Assembly: GCA_000697665.1 (NCBI GenBank)
Contig: KL197732.1
Coordinates: 184,316-248,315 of the forward strand
Length of the DNA: 64,000 nt
Direction: 5' to 3'
Source of the DNA: Jaapia argillacea MUCL 33604
Lineage: Eukaryota; Basidiomycota; Agaricomycetes; Jaapiales; Jaapiaceae
The position numbers were made by a program, and so were the translations under genes. The notes under the pieces are model-generated. The model saw only the letters and a list, made by a program, of their open reading frames with translations, did not search any database and had not been told where the DNA came from. Of this stretch, positions 36,468-48,083 are shown piece by piece. Position 1 is the stretch's first letter, and each line of letters starts with the position of its first letter.

Positions 36468-36559
36468 GACGTTCGATGTACATCCGATCCTACCCATGAA
36501 GTGCAACCATCTAATACCCAAAATTATAGACAACCGAAACATTGCAGGGACCCCTCCCA

Positions 36560-38544
36560 TCAACGAATATACCGATACGCAGGGTGTAAATCTCCCAGCC
36601 TCTCTTCCTCCTCAGGACTCACACCCTCACCTACACCACCCTCCCCATCCAAACCTACACCCTCCACTCCGAGCCTATCCCGTCTCCTATTCTCGATGGT
36701 AATACCCACCATATACGCCGTCGACGAAACGATCGACAAACAAACGAACGCAATGCAAATCGCGTAACCCTTGGTGAATTGTGGTGCGTCGGCAGAGGGG
36801 AATGAATAGGCTGCGATGATGCCTCCGATGTTGCCGAAACCGACCTAATTTAATGGATCAATGAGTGACAATGGACAGATTGGATGATAGAGTAAGTTGA
36901 GCACTGACCTGCCAAGCGCTGCCAACGGCTCTCCTCTTGTGTCCAGCTAAATTCGTATTGAACCAACCCACGATGACGGGCATACTGGTGTAAGCACCCA
37001 TAGCAGCGAGGAATAAGGCGGCGTATTGAGTATGTACATGGGTGGTCGACTTCCCGTGGACGCTAATGAGGATCGCGAAGCCAACGAGGGCGAGGAGGGC
37101 TGATCCTGCATGGAGAATGAGAAGGGTTAGTTACTCATTGTACGATAAGAAATGCTCGGTGGTGAAAACGTACCAACTGTGAACAGCCATCTATGTCTAG
37201 TTCGGTCGGAGACGAAAGAGACGATCATGGCAAACGCAAAGGCACACGCCCATGGGGGAACCGATCGCAGTTGAGTTTGAATGGCTTGAAAATGCAGATG
37301 TTAGAGTTGACGCTTTCTGAAAGAATACGAGAGGGAGAGCTTACCTCCATAACCCAAGTTCTTGATAATGGTGGGTGCAAAGTAGGCATATCCATAAGCG
37401 GGGACGATTAGCCCAAAGTACATCAATCCGCCCAAGAATATCTTATCTAAAGGTGATTCGCTCTGTATGAGCAAAACCAGAAAATTGGGATGGATGACGA
37501 AAATACTGACAGTCTTTGAATACGTCTAAAACATCCCTCCAACCGATCTTCTGGTGTAAAGCTGAAGGTCCAACATCTGCCTGAAGTCTCGCTTTCACAG
37601 CGTTTCGTTCTGCTTCAGTGAGGAACTTCGCATCTTCTGGGAAGTCGGGAAGGAGGAAGAACCAAATGATAGCTATGACACATGTGAAGGCGCCCTCTGT
37701 GGCAAAAATACGATTAGATTGAATCAAGGCCCTGATTCCCGTAGTGCTAAAAATCGGGCCCACCTATGATGAACACCCATCTCCAGCCCCTTAAACCCCT
37801 GGCCCCATCGAGCTTCCCGATACCACTGGCGAGTAGGCCACCGAATGCGCCAGCGAGGGTTGTAGAGCAGAAAAAGAAAGAGAACCTCTTCTGGCTCTCT
37901 TCTCTCCTATAGAAATTGGCGAGGATGTAGAATGAACCTAGTCTCCGGATCAGAACGTTGGGGTCAAAAAGGATGGAGGAAAGTGAGCGAACCAGGGAAC
38001 ATGACAGACTCGAATAACCCCAAGAAGAACCTCGTTGCAAGCAAACCGGCGTAGTTCTGAGTCAGCCCTTGGAGAGTCATGACCAGACCGAAACCAAACA
38101 TGCAAATCGACAGCCAGACATGCGGTTTCAGGTGTTTGAGGAGGAGGTTGGAGGGGATTTCGAAGATGATGTAGGGTACGAAGAAGATGACGAGGGCGTT
38201 GTTGTATTGAAGACCGGTCAAGTGCAAGTCCGTTTGGAGGCCGAAAAGAACTGCGTTGGATATATTGACCCTGGGTCACGAATTGATAAGTTTTTGGGTA
38301 AAGTTGGCGGATAAGACTGCGGTGAAGAGATCGAGGTATCTGCTCACCGATCCAGAAACGCCAGTAGGTACATCACGCAAAGAACAGGGAGGATATGGAG
38401 ATCGATCTTCCATAGCAATTTCTTCATGTCAACATCCCCGAATTGACTCTCCCCCGTTCCAGAGTCATAATCTTGGACGGTCTGAGCCAGTTTCTCATTG
38501 TCGCCCTTCTCGTTCGACGGTCGTGAGGAAATTGAGGGGGTCAT
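36560..38544 (-). CDS. MFS transporter, anion:cation symporter (allantoate/nicotinate permease-like) family
   Basis: Minus strand, about eight exons. Exon 1 (38544-38348) gives MTPSISSRPSNEKGD and the first helix LHILPVLCVMYLLAFLDR. Exon 2 from 38270 gives VNISNAVLFGLQTDLHLTGL, FFVPYIIFEIPSNLLLKHLK and ATRFFLGLFESVMFPG. Later exons give SFYILANFYRREESQKRFSF with TTLAGAFGGLLASGIGKLDG, then EGAFTCVIAIIWFFLLPDFP, KIFLGGLMYFGLIVPAYGYA, YFAPTIIKNLGYG and the C-terminal VIVGWFNTNLAGHKRRAVGS and FGNIGGIIAAYSFPSADAPQ. The end, HPAYRYIR at 36560, matches the HPxFRY end seen throughout this family. Twelve helices with the ACS-type DLHL and NxxGHxxR motifs. Members carry allantoate, nicotinate, pantothenate or similar anions into the cell; the substrate here cannot be told. 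One intron uses a weak GTTCGC donor. Confidence 0.9.
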
Positions 38545-40503
38545 CGAGGATTTTGAACTACAGGGTCAACCAGGACGAGCAGAGATGCGGGGAAAACGGG
38601 GGCTGCGTGGGGCAAAGAACCACAGTGCCAACATCAGGAAGAACATCGGATTGCTTTATGTACGGAAGCATGTTGTGGAGCGAAGAGAATGCAGCTGATC
38701 GACTGCACACCGGCAACAGCATCCTGGCTGAACAGTTGACTGGCTCGGCTATGGTCGGCCGATCACCGAAGTCTTCCCGGGCGTGCCGGCCGTCCCCTCA
38801 ACCGTGCTATTCCCTTCTCCGACGGCTACGGTGGTCGAAATGTCGCATACAGGTTTCAGCGTCGTTCAGTAGCGTTTCGTTCCTCCAATTCACTATAGTT
38901 TTTGTCATCCAGCAGCGCTCAGCATCGAGCGGTGCATGCTAGAAACAGTTATCGGCACCGGTTTCGTACACAGTACCGCTTCTAACGCCAGGTTGAGGCC
39001 TTATCGGCCTGGGGACAATCGACAGCAATGTTAATGAAGACACGAAGGGGCTTGAAGCAACATAGCGAGAAGGGAAGAACAGGAAAGTGAAACGAGAACC
39101 ACCGGAGTCGACTTGAGGGGGTATTTATGCGTTTCTCTGGTCCCTTCTTTCTTCCTTCTCACTCCAAAGATGTTTGAGCAGACAGATATATCGCGACCAC
39201 ATATCAACCAATCCCACACATTCATACTTCCCACATCTACTTGCCCTCATCCATGTGGTTTCGCTCGTATTCCGAGTATGGCATCCCTCGTTAGAGGAGG
39301 CCTGGGAGGTTACGAGGCATTCGGGGAATGTGAATGACGTTTCTGATACGCAGATGAAAGGCTTTCCATACCAAACGAAGGGAGCTGACAGGTCGCAAGA
39401 AGGAAAATATTTTTGCAAGTTACCTATCTGTTGCTCCCAGCTCATTGAAGAGCAGTTTCGGCCCCCTGGCTAGTTCGAAAGCCCTAGATGTAGATACGTG
39501 GGTTCATCAATACTTGTACCAGCTAGTATCGAAATACTGGGGACCAGATTTGATCCCAACCCAAGACTGGCGCAAGCAACGAAAGGAACACTCGCGGTGA
39601 TCCTGTTAAATCCAGACACCAACTATGAATATGTCCAGTTTGATAATTTGACTGGGGCTGTGTGACATGATCAGCAATCTGTTGGTTCCTTCGTCAATTA
39701 TAGAGATTTGACGAGCAAAATAACAGCCAGCGAAATCGCACCTTCAGTTAAAGGTGAGTTTGACTTTGGGTCGTGGGATCGCCACAACACTGGCCCAGAA
39801 AGGCAGGATCAGAAGCCCCCCTGACTTTCTCACGCACCACGGCCCACTGACAGTTCCCCCCACCACGTCTAGGAACTTTGGATCACGGCTTGGTTTACTG
39901 CGCTGCAGAAGCATTATACCGGCAGAATAGTTCCTGCCAACAGAGCCAGAATATTCGTGAGTCACCATGATGATGATGTAGTGAACAATATTAATGTCGG
40001 CTTTTTCGTCGCCCTCTGCCAGTCGAGTGGCGCACGATTGTTGAGACATATCCTTTCGGTGCGTGCCTTACCACATCTCTCAGCTCGATGCCTCAATTCA
40101 CGCAATTATCTGATCCTATCATGCGCTTTAGTGTGGGGACCGCCACGTTGTTGCATTTCAAGACGAAGACGCCTTGTCTCTTGTCACTGCTTCGACGCCT
40201 CTATACCCATTGGTGCGCTTGACTTTCAGAGTTTGGTGAGTCTAATTACCCGTTTCCCTGACAAAGAATTGACCCTTGTTCGTGAAAGTAGCTCGCAACT
40301 TATACTCCTGATATGGACTGCAAGCCTTCGCGTTTCCAAGGGCGACATTCCGGGACCAATGCATGCTAACTTGGGTTGAATTCGGCGCCTACGCCACCAA
40401 GTTCCGCAATGCGATGCACCTTCAGCTTAATCGGGCCTTCCCCAGACTTTATAAGACCCTGATACACACCATGCACACTCCCCACAACCCTCTGACTCTC
40501 GCC
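38545..40503. other. intergenic, nothing clear
   Basis: Nearly 2 kb between the start of the transporter gene (-) and the start of an F-box gene (+), so it should hold both promoters. The open frames here are short or overlapping on both strands (for example 38256-38942, an antisense shadow of transporter exon 1). The F-box frame extends upstream of 40504 to 40363, but the paralog at 54224 supports the later start. No repeats or RNA genes recognised. Confidence 0.4.
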
Positions 40504-42138
40504 ATGACCTCCTACCACAAACTTCCCGTTGAACTTTGGGCCCACATCTCTGGGTTTCTATCTCGCTCAGGTCTTTACAATGTCCTTCAAACGAATCGCC
40601 TCTTCCATGACATTGCGCTCCCGATCTTATATCGAAGCATCATCTGGAATGACCCAGTCGACGTCGCCAACCATCTTCCGTTCTGGGACTCCCATCCCGA
40701 AATGAAGCAGATCCCTCGTTCCCTCGTGTTTGCTGTATCTCCGCCTCGCTGCATCTGCGAAGAATTCGGCCCGCAAGTTGCCGTCGCTGACGGACGTACC
40801 AACGCCGCAATTACCACTGCTTATCGCGCTGACCTCAGATCTCACCACCTCGACCTACTTCCCCACTCCGCTACCCACTACACTCAATACGATCAACCTG
40901 AAGTATGCGCGTCGCCGCAACTTCACTATTTGATGTGTACCATGATCACTTCGTTCCAGCATTTGGAGATGTTGGCATTCCGCAACACGATACTTCCGGA
41001 GACGTTCTTCGCTACCATTCATAGTTTGCCTTCGCTGAGGACCTTACACCTTCAAGGTGTCATCCTCCCCGAATATGCCCCAGATTCTGTCCAAAACAAT
41101 CGCAATCTTCCTATCACCGAGCTCACCCTATGGGGTTTAGACAATCTAGAACCATCAGGCAATGCCAGATTCTTCCCCCTCGCCACAGCTTCGAATCTAC
41201 GCACTTTAAGAGTCGATTCCACCGCTCGTGTTTTCGCATGGATAATTAACAAGGAATTCACGGGCTCCGTCGTCGCACCCTCAAAACTTACCAACATTTA
41301 CTTGCGTATTTTAAAGGGTCAACCACACGATACGCTCTCATGCCCGGGACTATTTGTCATGTCTTTACTTTGGTTTCTTGGATGCCATGGGTCGGCTTTA
41401 CCCTTGGAAAGGCTGTCCATAAGTGGGTATGGACAAAACGTGGGCTGTCTATTCCCGGACGTCTGTCTTCCTCCGCTCAGCTACCTTCGTGTACCACTCG
41501 ACTTGATCGTTCCAATCCTCGGGAAAGCTTCTCAGAACCTCGAAAGTTTGGACATCAGCGAGGGAATAGTGTCCACGAGGGACCTAACTAACACGCTGAG
41601 TGAATTAGGGTGTTCGAAGAGCACGAGAAACTTGGGTTTAGCCTTGAAGTCCTGGGATGAAGCAATCCTGCCGGTTATCACGCAACTCTTCCCTGGTTTG
41701 AAGAGTTTGAAGATGACTTATTGGAGCTCCGATGGGCCGTGGATTGTTGAGCCACCGTCCGATGTGAGTGCCCTTCAGGTATCTTTGTGGGAATTCGGCT
41801 GCTGACTATTTGTTTTCTAGTTGCATTTGATCGGACCCAAATGCCTCGCACACCTCCGTAGCCTCGAAACATTCCAACTCTACTCCGTTAGCCCTCCCCC
41901 TGATCACTACATTCATCTTCCCCCGATCGCCCGTCAGCACCCCCTTGTATACGCAACTCAGTCTCAAATCCAATCGCGACCTTTCTTCGATGGAGATCAT
42001 AAGGTCAAGGATCTTTTAGCTGAGTGGAGTGAATTCTCGGAGTCTCTGGTTGAAGTCAAGTTTGAGCCGGCTCGAGTATGGAGGAGGGCAGGTCCTGGGC
42101 AAGAGTGGGACGTGCGAGCTGTTCACATCCCTGCCTAG
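40504..42138 (+). CDS. F-box protein with leucine-rich segments (525 aa)
   Basis: Two exons, 40504-41763 and 41821-42138. The start MTSYHKLPVELWAHISGFLS opens directly with an F-box and matches the paralog at 54224. Typical phrases: VLQTNRLFHDIALPILYRSI, IWNDPVDVANHLPFWDSH, LEMLAFRNTILPETFFATIH, ELTLWGLDNLE, LRTLRVDSTARVFAW. Exon 2 starts LHLIGPKCLAHLRSLETFQL and ends RVWRRAGPGQEWDVR. The intron position and both ends are conserved with the 52506-54224 gene, though sequence identity is moderate and this copy lacks part of the loop before the LRR core. It presumably acts as a substrate receptor of an SCF ubiquitin ligase. In-frame ATGs at 40363-40471 are possible alternative starts, giving up to 47 extra residues. 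Confidence 0.85.
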
Positions 42139-42328
42139 AACCTGTCATTTTCCAACGTAATGTCCATATACTGCAGACGTTTTCAGTCATTCATAATCTC
42201 ATTTCCTAAGTGCCAGACGTGCTTCGCCTAAAATCAATGTCATGAGGGCCTTGCAAGAATGACTATCCTGACTCTAGCATCATTAATAACACTCGAGCCA
42301 GAACGTAGATTGGGTGAAAACAGGAATA

Positions 42329-43195
42329 TTATGCGCCCTTCACAGCAACACTCGCATTTTCCAACCTTCTCTTTGCCCTCTCAATCTTTCCTTCCTCTTC
42401 TACCTCTCGCATCGCTGCCTCAGCCCAGCCTGATATCCCATCACGCTCATACGCATCCGTCAAACGCTTTTCAGCTTCTTGCCAACTCCAAGCCTGTCTA
42501 GTGGTCTCTATGTCGCACTCGATTTGAGAGGAAACAGAAACAGTCTCGGGATCCAGTTCCACAGGTCGATGGAGGCGTGAGGCCAGCTTTGGGAGCTTGG
42601 TCAACATAGTTTCCCTCATGAGTGCAGCAAATTCTTGGGTCTTCGGGCCGTTAGTTAGTGGGTGAGGAAAGCTTAGGATGATCTCCGTGGAACTCACATC
42701 TCGAACACCCAAGTAGCTCTTTACCCCCCATATCGTACTAGCAGCACCCACGCTCACGGCAGCTGTCGCGATCCCAAAAGCTTTCAAACAGTACAGAGCG
42801 CCGTTAAAATCATCAGACGCCTCCGAAGCGACCTGTTCGGCTGTCGAGGTATTTTCTATGCTCGTTGTCTTTGGTCTTGGTTTCGGAGTTGCCTGGACGG
42901 CGATGGGTACGACAATATTGCTCCGTCGAGGAGGTGGCGCGGACTTTTGTAGCGAATTTGCCTGGGTTCGGTGCCTCCGAAGGAGGACGATGGGGACAAC
43001 GAGGGCAACCGTCGAGAACGCCAGCTAAGTTTTTTTGTGGATCAAGAGCTCCCAAATCTTCGACAACGAACATTATACACGTACCAACGAAATAGGAATC
43101 CATTTGGGCACAGGATCCTTGCCCTTCGTTCTTGTTAGGACAGATGCAAAACCAACATTATTGTTGTTACCGTCCGAGGACGTCAAGCTCGACAT
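42329..43195 (-). CDS. TMEM242-like mitochondrial membrane protein (249 aa)
   Basis: Three exons on the minus strand: 43195-43085, 43024-42698 and 42640-42329, all phase 0. The protein begins MSSLTSSDGNNNNVGFASVL, has a first hydrophobic helix LAFSTVALVVPIVLLRRHR near residue 40, a Pro/Ser-rich linker, then a second hydrophobic segment ALYCLKAFGIATAAVSVGAA followed by STIWGVKSYLGVRDTQEF. This last piece resembles the conserved core of TMEM242 (two helices and a GVxxxxxF element), a mitochondrial inner-membrane protein that helps assemble ATP synthase and complex I in animals. The tail (RLTDAYERDGISGWAEAAM and a Glu/Lys helix) is hydrophilic. The family call rests on pattern memory, not an alignment. 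The gene starts 129 bases from the divergent F-box gene at 43325. Confidence 0.7.
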
Positions 43196-43324
43196 GAAAG
43201 GGCGATGCCGGCGGCAGCTTGAACCTCAACTCCTCATTTCCTTAGAATTACCCGCCAATTCAATATTCAATGACTTCAGGAGGCTCATATCCCGGTTTCC
43301 CTTCAGGGCTTCACCAGCATCCGA
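43196..43324. promoter_or_regulatory. shared divergent promoter, 129 bp
   Basis: Only 129 bases separate the start codons of the TMEM242-like gene (-) and the F-box gene (+), so both promoters must lie in, or overlap, this stretch. No TATA or CCAAT element is evident. Confidence 0.45.
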
Positions 43325-44962
43325 ATGTCTTCACAATCCTCCGCGAGATTGCTTGGCCTCTCCTGCGGCCAGCATGTTCTAGGAATCACCGAAATTTGTC
43401 GGGAGGTTTGTCTCACCGTAAAGGACTCGGGCAGGGAGACATGGAGACGTGATTTGATGGCAGCTGCGTGCTGTTGCAGAGCTATGTCGGAGACCCCCAT
43501 TGAAATTCTGTGGGAGGATATGATATCCCCTGTTCCCCTGCTGGCCCTCCTCCCAAACTTGTCAATGAACTCGAGTGGAGTATATGTAAGTGGCTCCTAT
43601 CGTCACTTTCTTCTTAGCGCACTCATGAAAATCTAGGAAATTGTACGCCCTTTCAAGACGGAGGACTGGATCAGGTTCGATGCTTATACTCGGCATGTGC
43701 GGACACTTCGCTATGAGCATCCCCATAGTGGAAATTGCACCATCTACCAAAAGATTTTCAACCAAAAATCGTCTCCCTTGTTTCCCTTCCTGCGAAGCAT
43801 TCAATGGCTTCATTCTAGTCCTCGGTCATTCATCGCATGCCCAATCATCATGGAGATAATACCGTTCTTAACTCTCTCTATGGATCATATCGTCGTCGGG
43901 GACCTTCATCGGTACATTCACGGCCCTCCTGACTCACAAGGAGACTCCAAGTTTTACTCACTCCTCAATACTTTGCCCACACTCTGCCCATCCCTCAAGT
44001 CACTTCACCTATCTGGACCGATGTCCACCACCTCGCTATTCTTCGTAGTTGGTTTCACTCAGCTCGGTTCCCTGTCCATTGACAACGGCCACTGCGTCAA
44101 TACGCTCACACTTTCCGCTCTGGCCTCCTTAAAGTTCCTTCATACATTGTCGGTCGTCAATTTCAGCTCGCCAGCGCTCCAAACCAGCATCATGCCGGTT
44201 CAATCTTTCCCGAGTCTGAAGACCCTTGACATCGTGAGAGGCTCCGCGCCACATCTACTACTCCTCCTCACGTCCGTCTCGAGTCGATCGTTTGGCCGTT
44301 GCCATGTTGAGGAGGTTGGGGGAGGGAGTATCGACGATATGGTATTGCTTATGAAGCAATTAGCACGCTTTCACTTGTCCCTGGTGGAACTTCGTTGGAA
44401 GTCGACAGGGGCTGAGCGAGAATTAGGTGCCGATGTTGACTTTGCAACGGAGTTACTGCAGCCGTTATTCACACTTGGGCGTTTGGAGTGGCTGGAGTTG
44501 GACCTTGGACTGACCTATAGCAACGTGCCGACTTTTCCAGGAGTCTTCGGGCTGAAGATGGGTCAATCTTGGCCGAAAATCCGACAACTCACCATCCAGT
44601 CATCCATGTTCCAGTTTTCGATGGAATCCTTGGCCGAGTTCATTTCGCAATGCCCAGACGTCGTGTCCATTTGTCTCAACCTGTCAGTTGAGACAGACGC
44701 TGGTTCGGCGTCGCATATGGACATCGCGTTGATAACACCCCGCACATCGTTGGTCGAGATCCGCGCTCCCATCGATGGATGTCGGGACGCCTACCGGCTC
44801 GCAGGGATTCTTCACCATCTCTTCCCAAACCTGAAGAAATGGGCGCTTTCGAACGATGTCAACAATGAGCTTGTCAACATCATAATGGGAAGGCCCGCCG
44901 GCACGCGTTCTGTATGCGTTCCACTCTACAATATTCCACCCCTCGCTAACCATTGGTACTGA
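43325..44962 (+). CDS. F-box/LRR-type protein (528 aa)
   Basis: Two exons, 43325-43585 and 43637-44962, phase 0. The N-terminus MSSQSSARLLGLSCGQHVLG then ITEICREVC and TWRRDLMAAACCCRAMSE is a diverged F-box of the type widespread in Agaricomycetes, ending in LWEDMISPVPLLALLPN. After the intron come DWIRFDAYTRHVRTLRYE and irregular leucine-rich repeats: FLRSIQWLH, LPTLCPSLKSLHLSGPM, FTQLGSLSID, FPSLKTLDIVRGSAPHL, RLEWLELDLGL, WPKIRQLTIQSS, CPDVVSICLNLS, LFPNLKKWALSN. It belongs to a different subfamily from the genes at 40504 and 52506. Expected to present substrates to an SCF ligase. An upstream in-frame ATG was not found closer to the promoter, so 43325 is taken as start. Confidence 0.82.
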
Positions 44963-45301
44963 GTAGGCTAGATCAAAGCAAGTATAATCCCGGAACACCT
45001 GATAGTGAACGGGTATCGACGGCAGAGTGTTGCTTTCGACGTCAACTTGCATCCCGGAGGTTGGCCCACATCTGATTCCGAGGTAGAATGAAGAAGTGTG
45101 CATTCTACGGTTGACAATTGTTGTGGTACATAGCGAGCCATTTTTGAAGCATGGACTGTTTTTTGAACACCGTCCTACGTCGCGGTTTGACGGAGCGCTC
45201 AACCGGTCCGAAGGGGCCGGTTCTTCCTTCCCACTCCCAACTCGCCTGCTGACAACTCCAGGTCGATGGCTCTGAGGCTCTGAGCTCTCATCTCCGTCTC
45301 G
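44963..45301. other. intergenic spacer
   Basis: About 340 bases between two plus-strand genes. A minus-strand frame (45439-44684) crosses it but overlaps both genes antisense and has no protein character. Nothing else seen. Confidence 0.4.
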
Positions 45302-46624
45302 ATGTCTTCGCCAAAATACGATGCTCCTCCAGCTGATGGTCGAGAGGCGTTTGCCCGCCTTCAAGCTGTGGTAAAATCCGGACAACCCATCATCGGTGGT
45401 GGTGCAGGCACTGGTATCTCTGCCAAGTTCATCGAACAAGGTGGTGCGGATTTACTCATCATCTACAACTCTGGTCGTTATCGAATGGCGGGGAGGGGTT
45501 CGTTGGCGGGTTTAATGCCATATGTATGTGGATGAAACTCGCTGAAGTGGTTCGTTCGGAACGTTCTGAGCGAATGGTATAGGGCGACGCGAACGAAACC
45601 GTGGTCGATATGGTCAGCGGTGGATTTTCTTGACCAGGTAATCGACTTTGAATTGATAGATTCATCAAGGCCAGAGAAGTGTTGCCTGTAGTGCATCATA
45701 CGCCTGTTTTGGCTGGTGTTTGCGCTTCTGATCCGTTCAGAAACATCCCTCGATTCTTGCGCCAGTTGCGTGATATGGGGTTTTCTGGTGTTCAGGTGCG
45801 TCTCCGTCGTCGTGTTAAGTCTTCGAATAGTTCTGATCATGATTACCAATTTGCAGAACTTCCCGACGTAAGTATCGGTTTGGGATGCTTCCCAAGGTTA
45901 TCAACATTGACAAACTCCCCGGCTCATCAGAGTCGGTTTGATCGATGGAACTTTCCGTCAAAACCTTGAAGAGACCAATATGGGCTACCACCACGAAGTC
46001 GAGATGGTGCGTGAAGCGAAGAAGCTGGGTCTGTTGACCACGCCGTATGTATTCAATGAACAAGAGGCCAAGTGGATGGCAGATGCGGGGGCCGATATCA
46101 TTGTTGGTCAGTTGATTCGGGCGCCGTTCTTCTCAGAGGGGTTTAACCATATTCTCTCCTTTTAGCTCACCTAGGTTTGACGACGAAAGGATGTGAGTTC
46201 TTCGTGATCTTGTTGTCGAACATCCTTTACTGGAATTATCTTGGGCGGGTCCATTTGACGGACGACAGCGCCGCCGGTTCACACGAAAGCCTTGAATGCT
46301 TGTTTATACTTACTCGGGTGCTGTTCATCCGTCATGTGCTCACAAATTCATTTCTTATATATAGCCATTGGTGCCCAGACCTCTAAAACTCTTGATGATT
46401 GTGTCAAGCTCGTCCAGGAAATGGCCGATGCTGCACACTCTGTCAATTCAGAGGTACTCGTCCTGGTACACGGTGGTCCCGTCGCAGAGCCTGATGATGT
46501 GCAATATATCTTGGATCGGACGAAAGGATTAGCTGGATTCTTCGGGGCCAGCAGTTTAGAAAGGTTGCCTGTGGAGAAAGCGATCGTGGAGTGGACGGGG
46601 AAGTTCAAGGCGTGCAAGGTTTGA
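45302..46624 (+). CDS. TIM-barrel, PEP-hydrolase-like protein (283 aa)
   Basis: Seven exons: 45302-45523, 45583-45612, 45670-45795, 45857-45867 (11-nt microexon), 45931-46106, 46166-46192 and 46365-46624. Phases close at 283 aa. Motifs in order: [75 protein letters not shown], the spliced [75 protein letters not shown] and [13 protein letters not shown]. This is the phosphoenolpyruvate-hydrolase-like TIM-barrel family. In plants it forms the C-terminal half of Tm-1-like proteins, and in bacteria it neighbours UPF0261 genes. Complete and probably enzymatically competent, although the reaction of the family is not firmly established. Its UPF0261 partner is the minus-strand gene at 18428. Confidence 0.92.
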
Positions 46625-48083
46625 GGTCAAACACAGCCTCTTGGGGCGGGAAAGGAGGATCCTTAGCAGCGATTGGGATGGGCCTCCAATGTATCCGGTG
46701 AAACCTGATCAATCGATGACATCTTCTATTGAGGACATCTTCTGGAGGAACGATGAAAAGCCCACGTAAACTTTGTTAAATCCGCCGAGTCGGTGGTTCG
46801 TTGTTCAGGAACACCGCGCCTGGTTCGCACAGGCTTTGCGTCGACTGTGTCAGTATGTGAAGCTATTTCGAACCTGCAGACTTGAGGATTCCCTCGAGCG
46901 AGACAAACAATCCTTTGCAGAGCAGAAGGAGAGCCACCGGCACTGATTCGGCAATGCCACGTTTTTTAATTTTCAACCGGAACTTTTTCATGTTAACGTT
47001 ATCCCAGTTCAATCTCAGTTGACCCCACACTGGCGAGTCGATAGCCATGTTGCACACAGTTATCTGAGCCCAGCTAGACCAGTTCGATATCCTTCGGATC
47101 TATGCCGCAGTTAATTTTGTTGACTCCTTCCTCGAGAGCCCTCGAGCACAGCCGGCTCATGGTTCCGTGTCTTTCACATACAGCACTACGCTAAGTGCTC
47201 GAACACGTCGCGGGACAATCGGGCCACCATCCAAGCAGCTCAGATTTATTGGAAAAACTATGCGCCGCGGCGAAAAGTAGGATCGAATTCGCCATTTTTT
47301 CCATCTGGGTGTTAGCTTGTCACTGGTGAACGGCCGATTCTCCCCTCCGTGACCTTCTCTGTTATCTTTGGCCCCATCTCGTACGATCTGAAGGTCTTCA
47401 ACGTACCTGTGTCAGCACGAGTCAAGGCCATCTCTGGTTGCGCAATAGCGCTAGGCGCTGCTCCGCCACACGTATGTTGGTAGCACCGAGCTCGGGGCGT
47501 TCCTTTTCCAACACGTGTCTTCCAAACGTTCAGATATTCCGGTGTGTCCCCTTCCACTGCTTCTGTGTTCTATGGCCATGTCGTCACAGAAATTGGCTGA
47601 GATGACTCAGTTTGTTTCCATTCCTTGGCACTTTTGATTCCAGTTGTTAACCATTGCCGGAGGGCCCACGGCGCTTGTTCGTATACACGTGTGCAAAACA
47701 CATCCCTCCTCGGGACAAAATTATAGTATGCCGGTTCCAAGACCCGAGCATCCTCTCTTTGGCTGTGCGACACTCAGGCTGTCTTCCCGTCTGTGACACT
47801 GCTTGGGGAAACGTCGTCCCCCAGTGTGAATCATCTTTTGAGCGCAATCCAAGAGGCGTTCCGAACGAAAGGATCTTGGAGCGTAGCTGCTCGGGGCTCA
47901 GTTTCCGCCCGATAACCTAACAAGGCGGTGATGCATTCCATAGTCCATTTTGGTTCCCTTGACTCCTGCTATGTTTCTGAGGACGACTTCTTGACCCGGT
48001 ATGTACTCTGACTCCCGTTATCCGGAAGCCGTTCTCACTCAGTATTTAAGATCCTTACACAGCTATGTTAAATCACTTTTGCA
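46625..48083. other. intergenic with P450 promoter
   Basis: About 1.46 kb without a recognisable gene. Small open frames on both strands (47057-46863, 47557-47312, 47773-47570) have no conserved content. The right end carries a TATA-like box, listed separately. Confidence 0.45.
48043..48049 (+). promoter_or_regulatory. TATA-like box of the P450 gene
   Basis: TATTTAA lies 35 bases before the ATG at 48084, followed by a short CA-containing leader. Position and context fit a core promoter, but the element is weak and untested. Confidence 0.3.
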
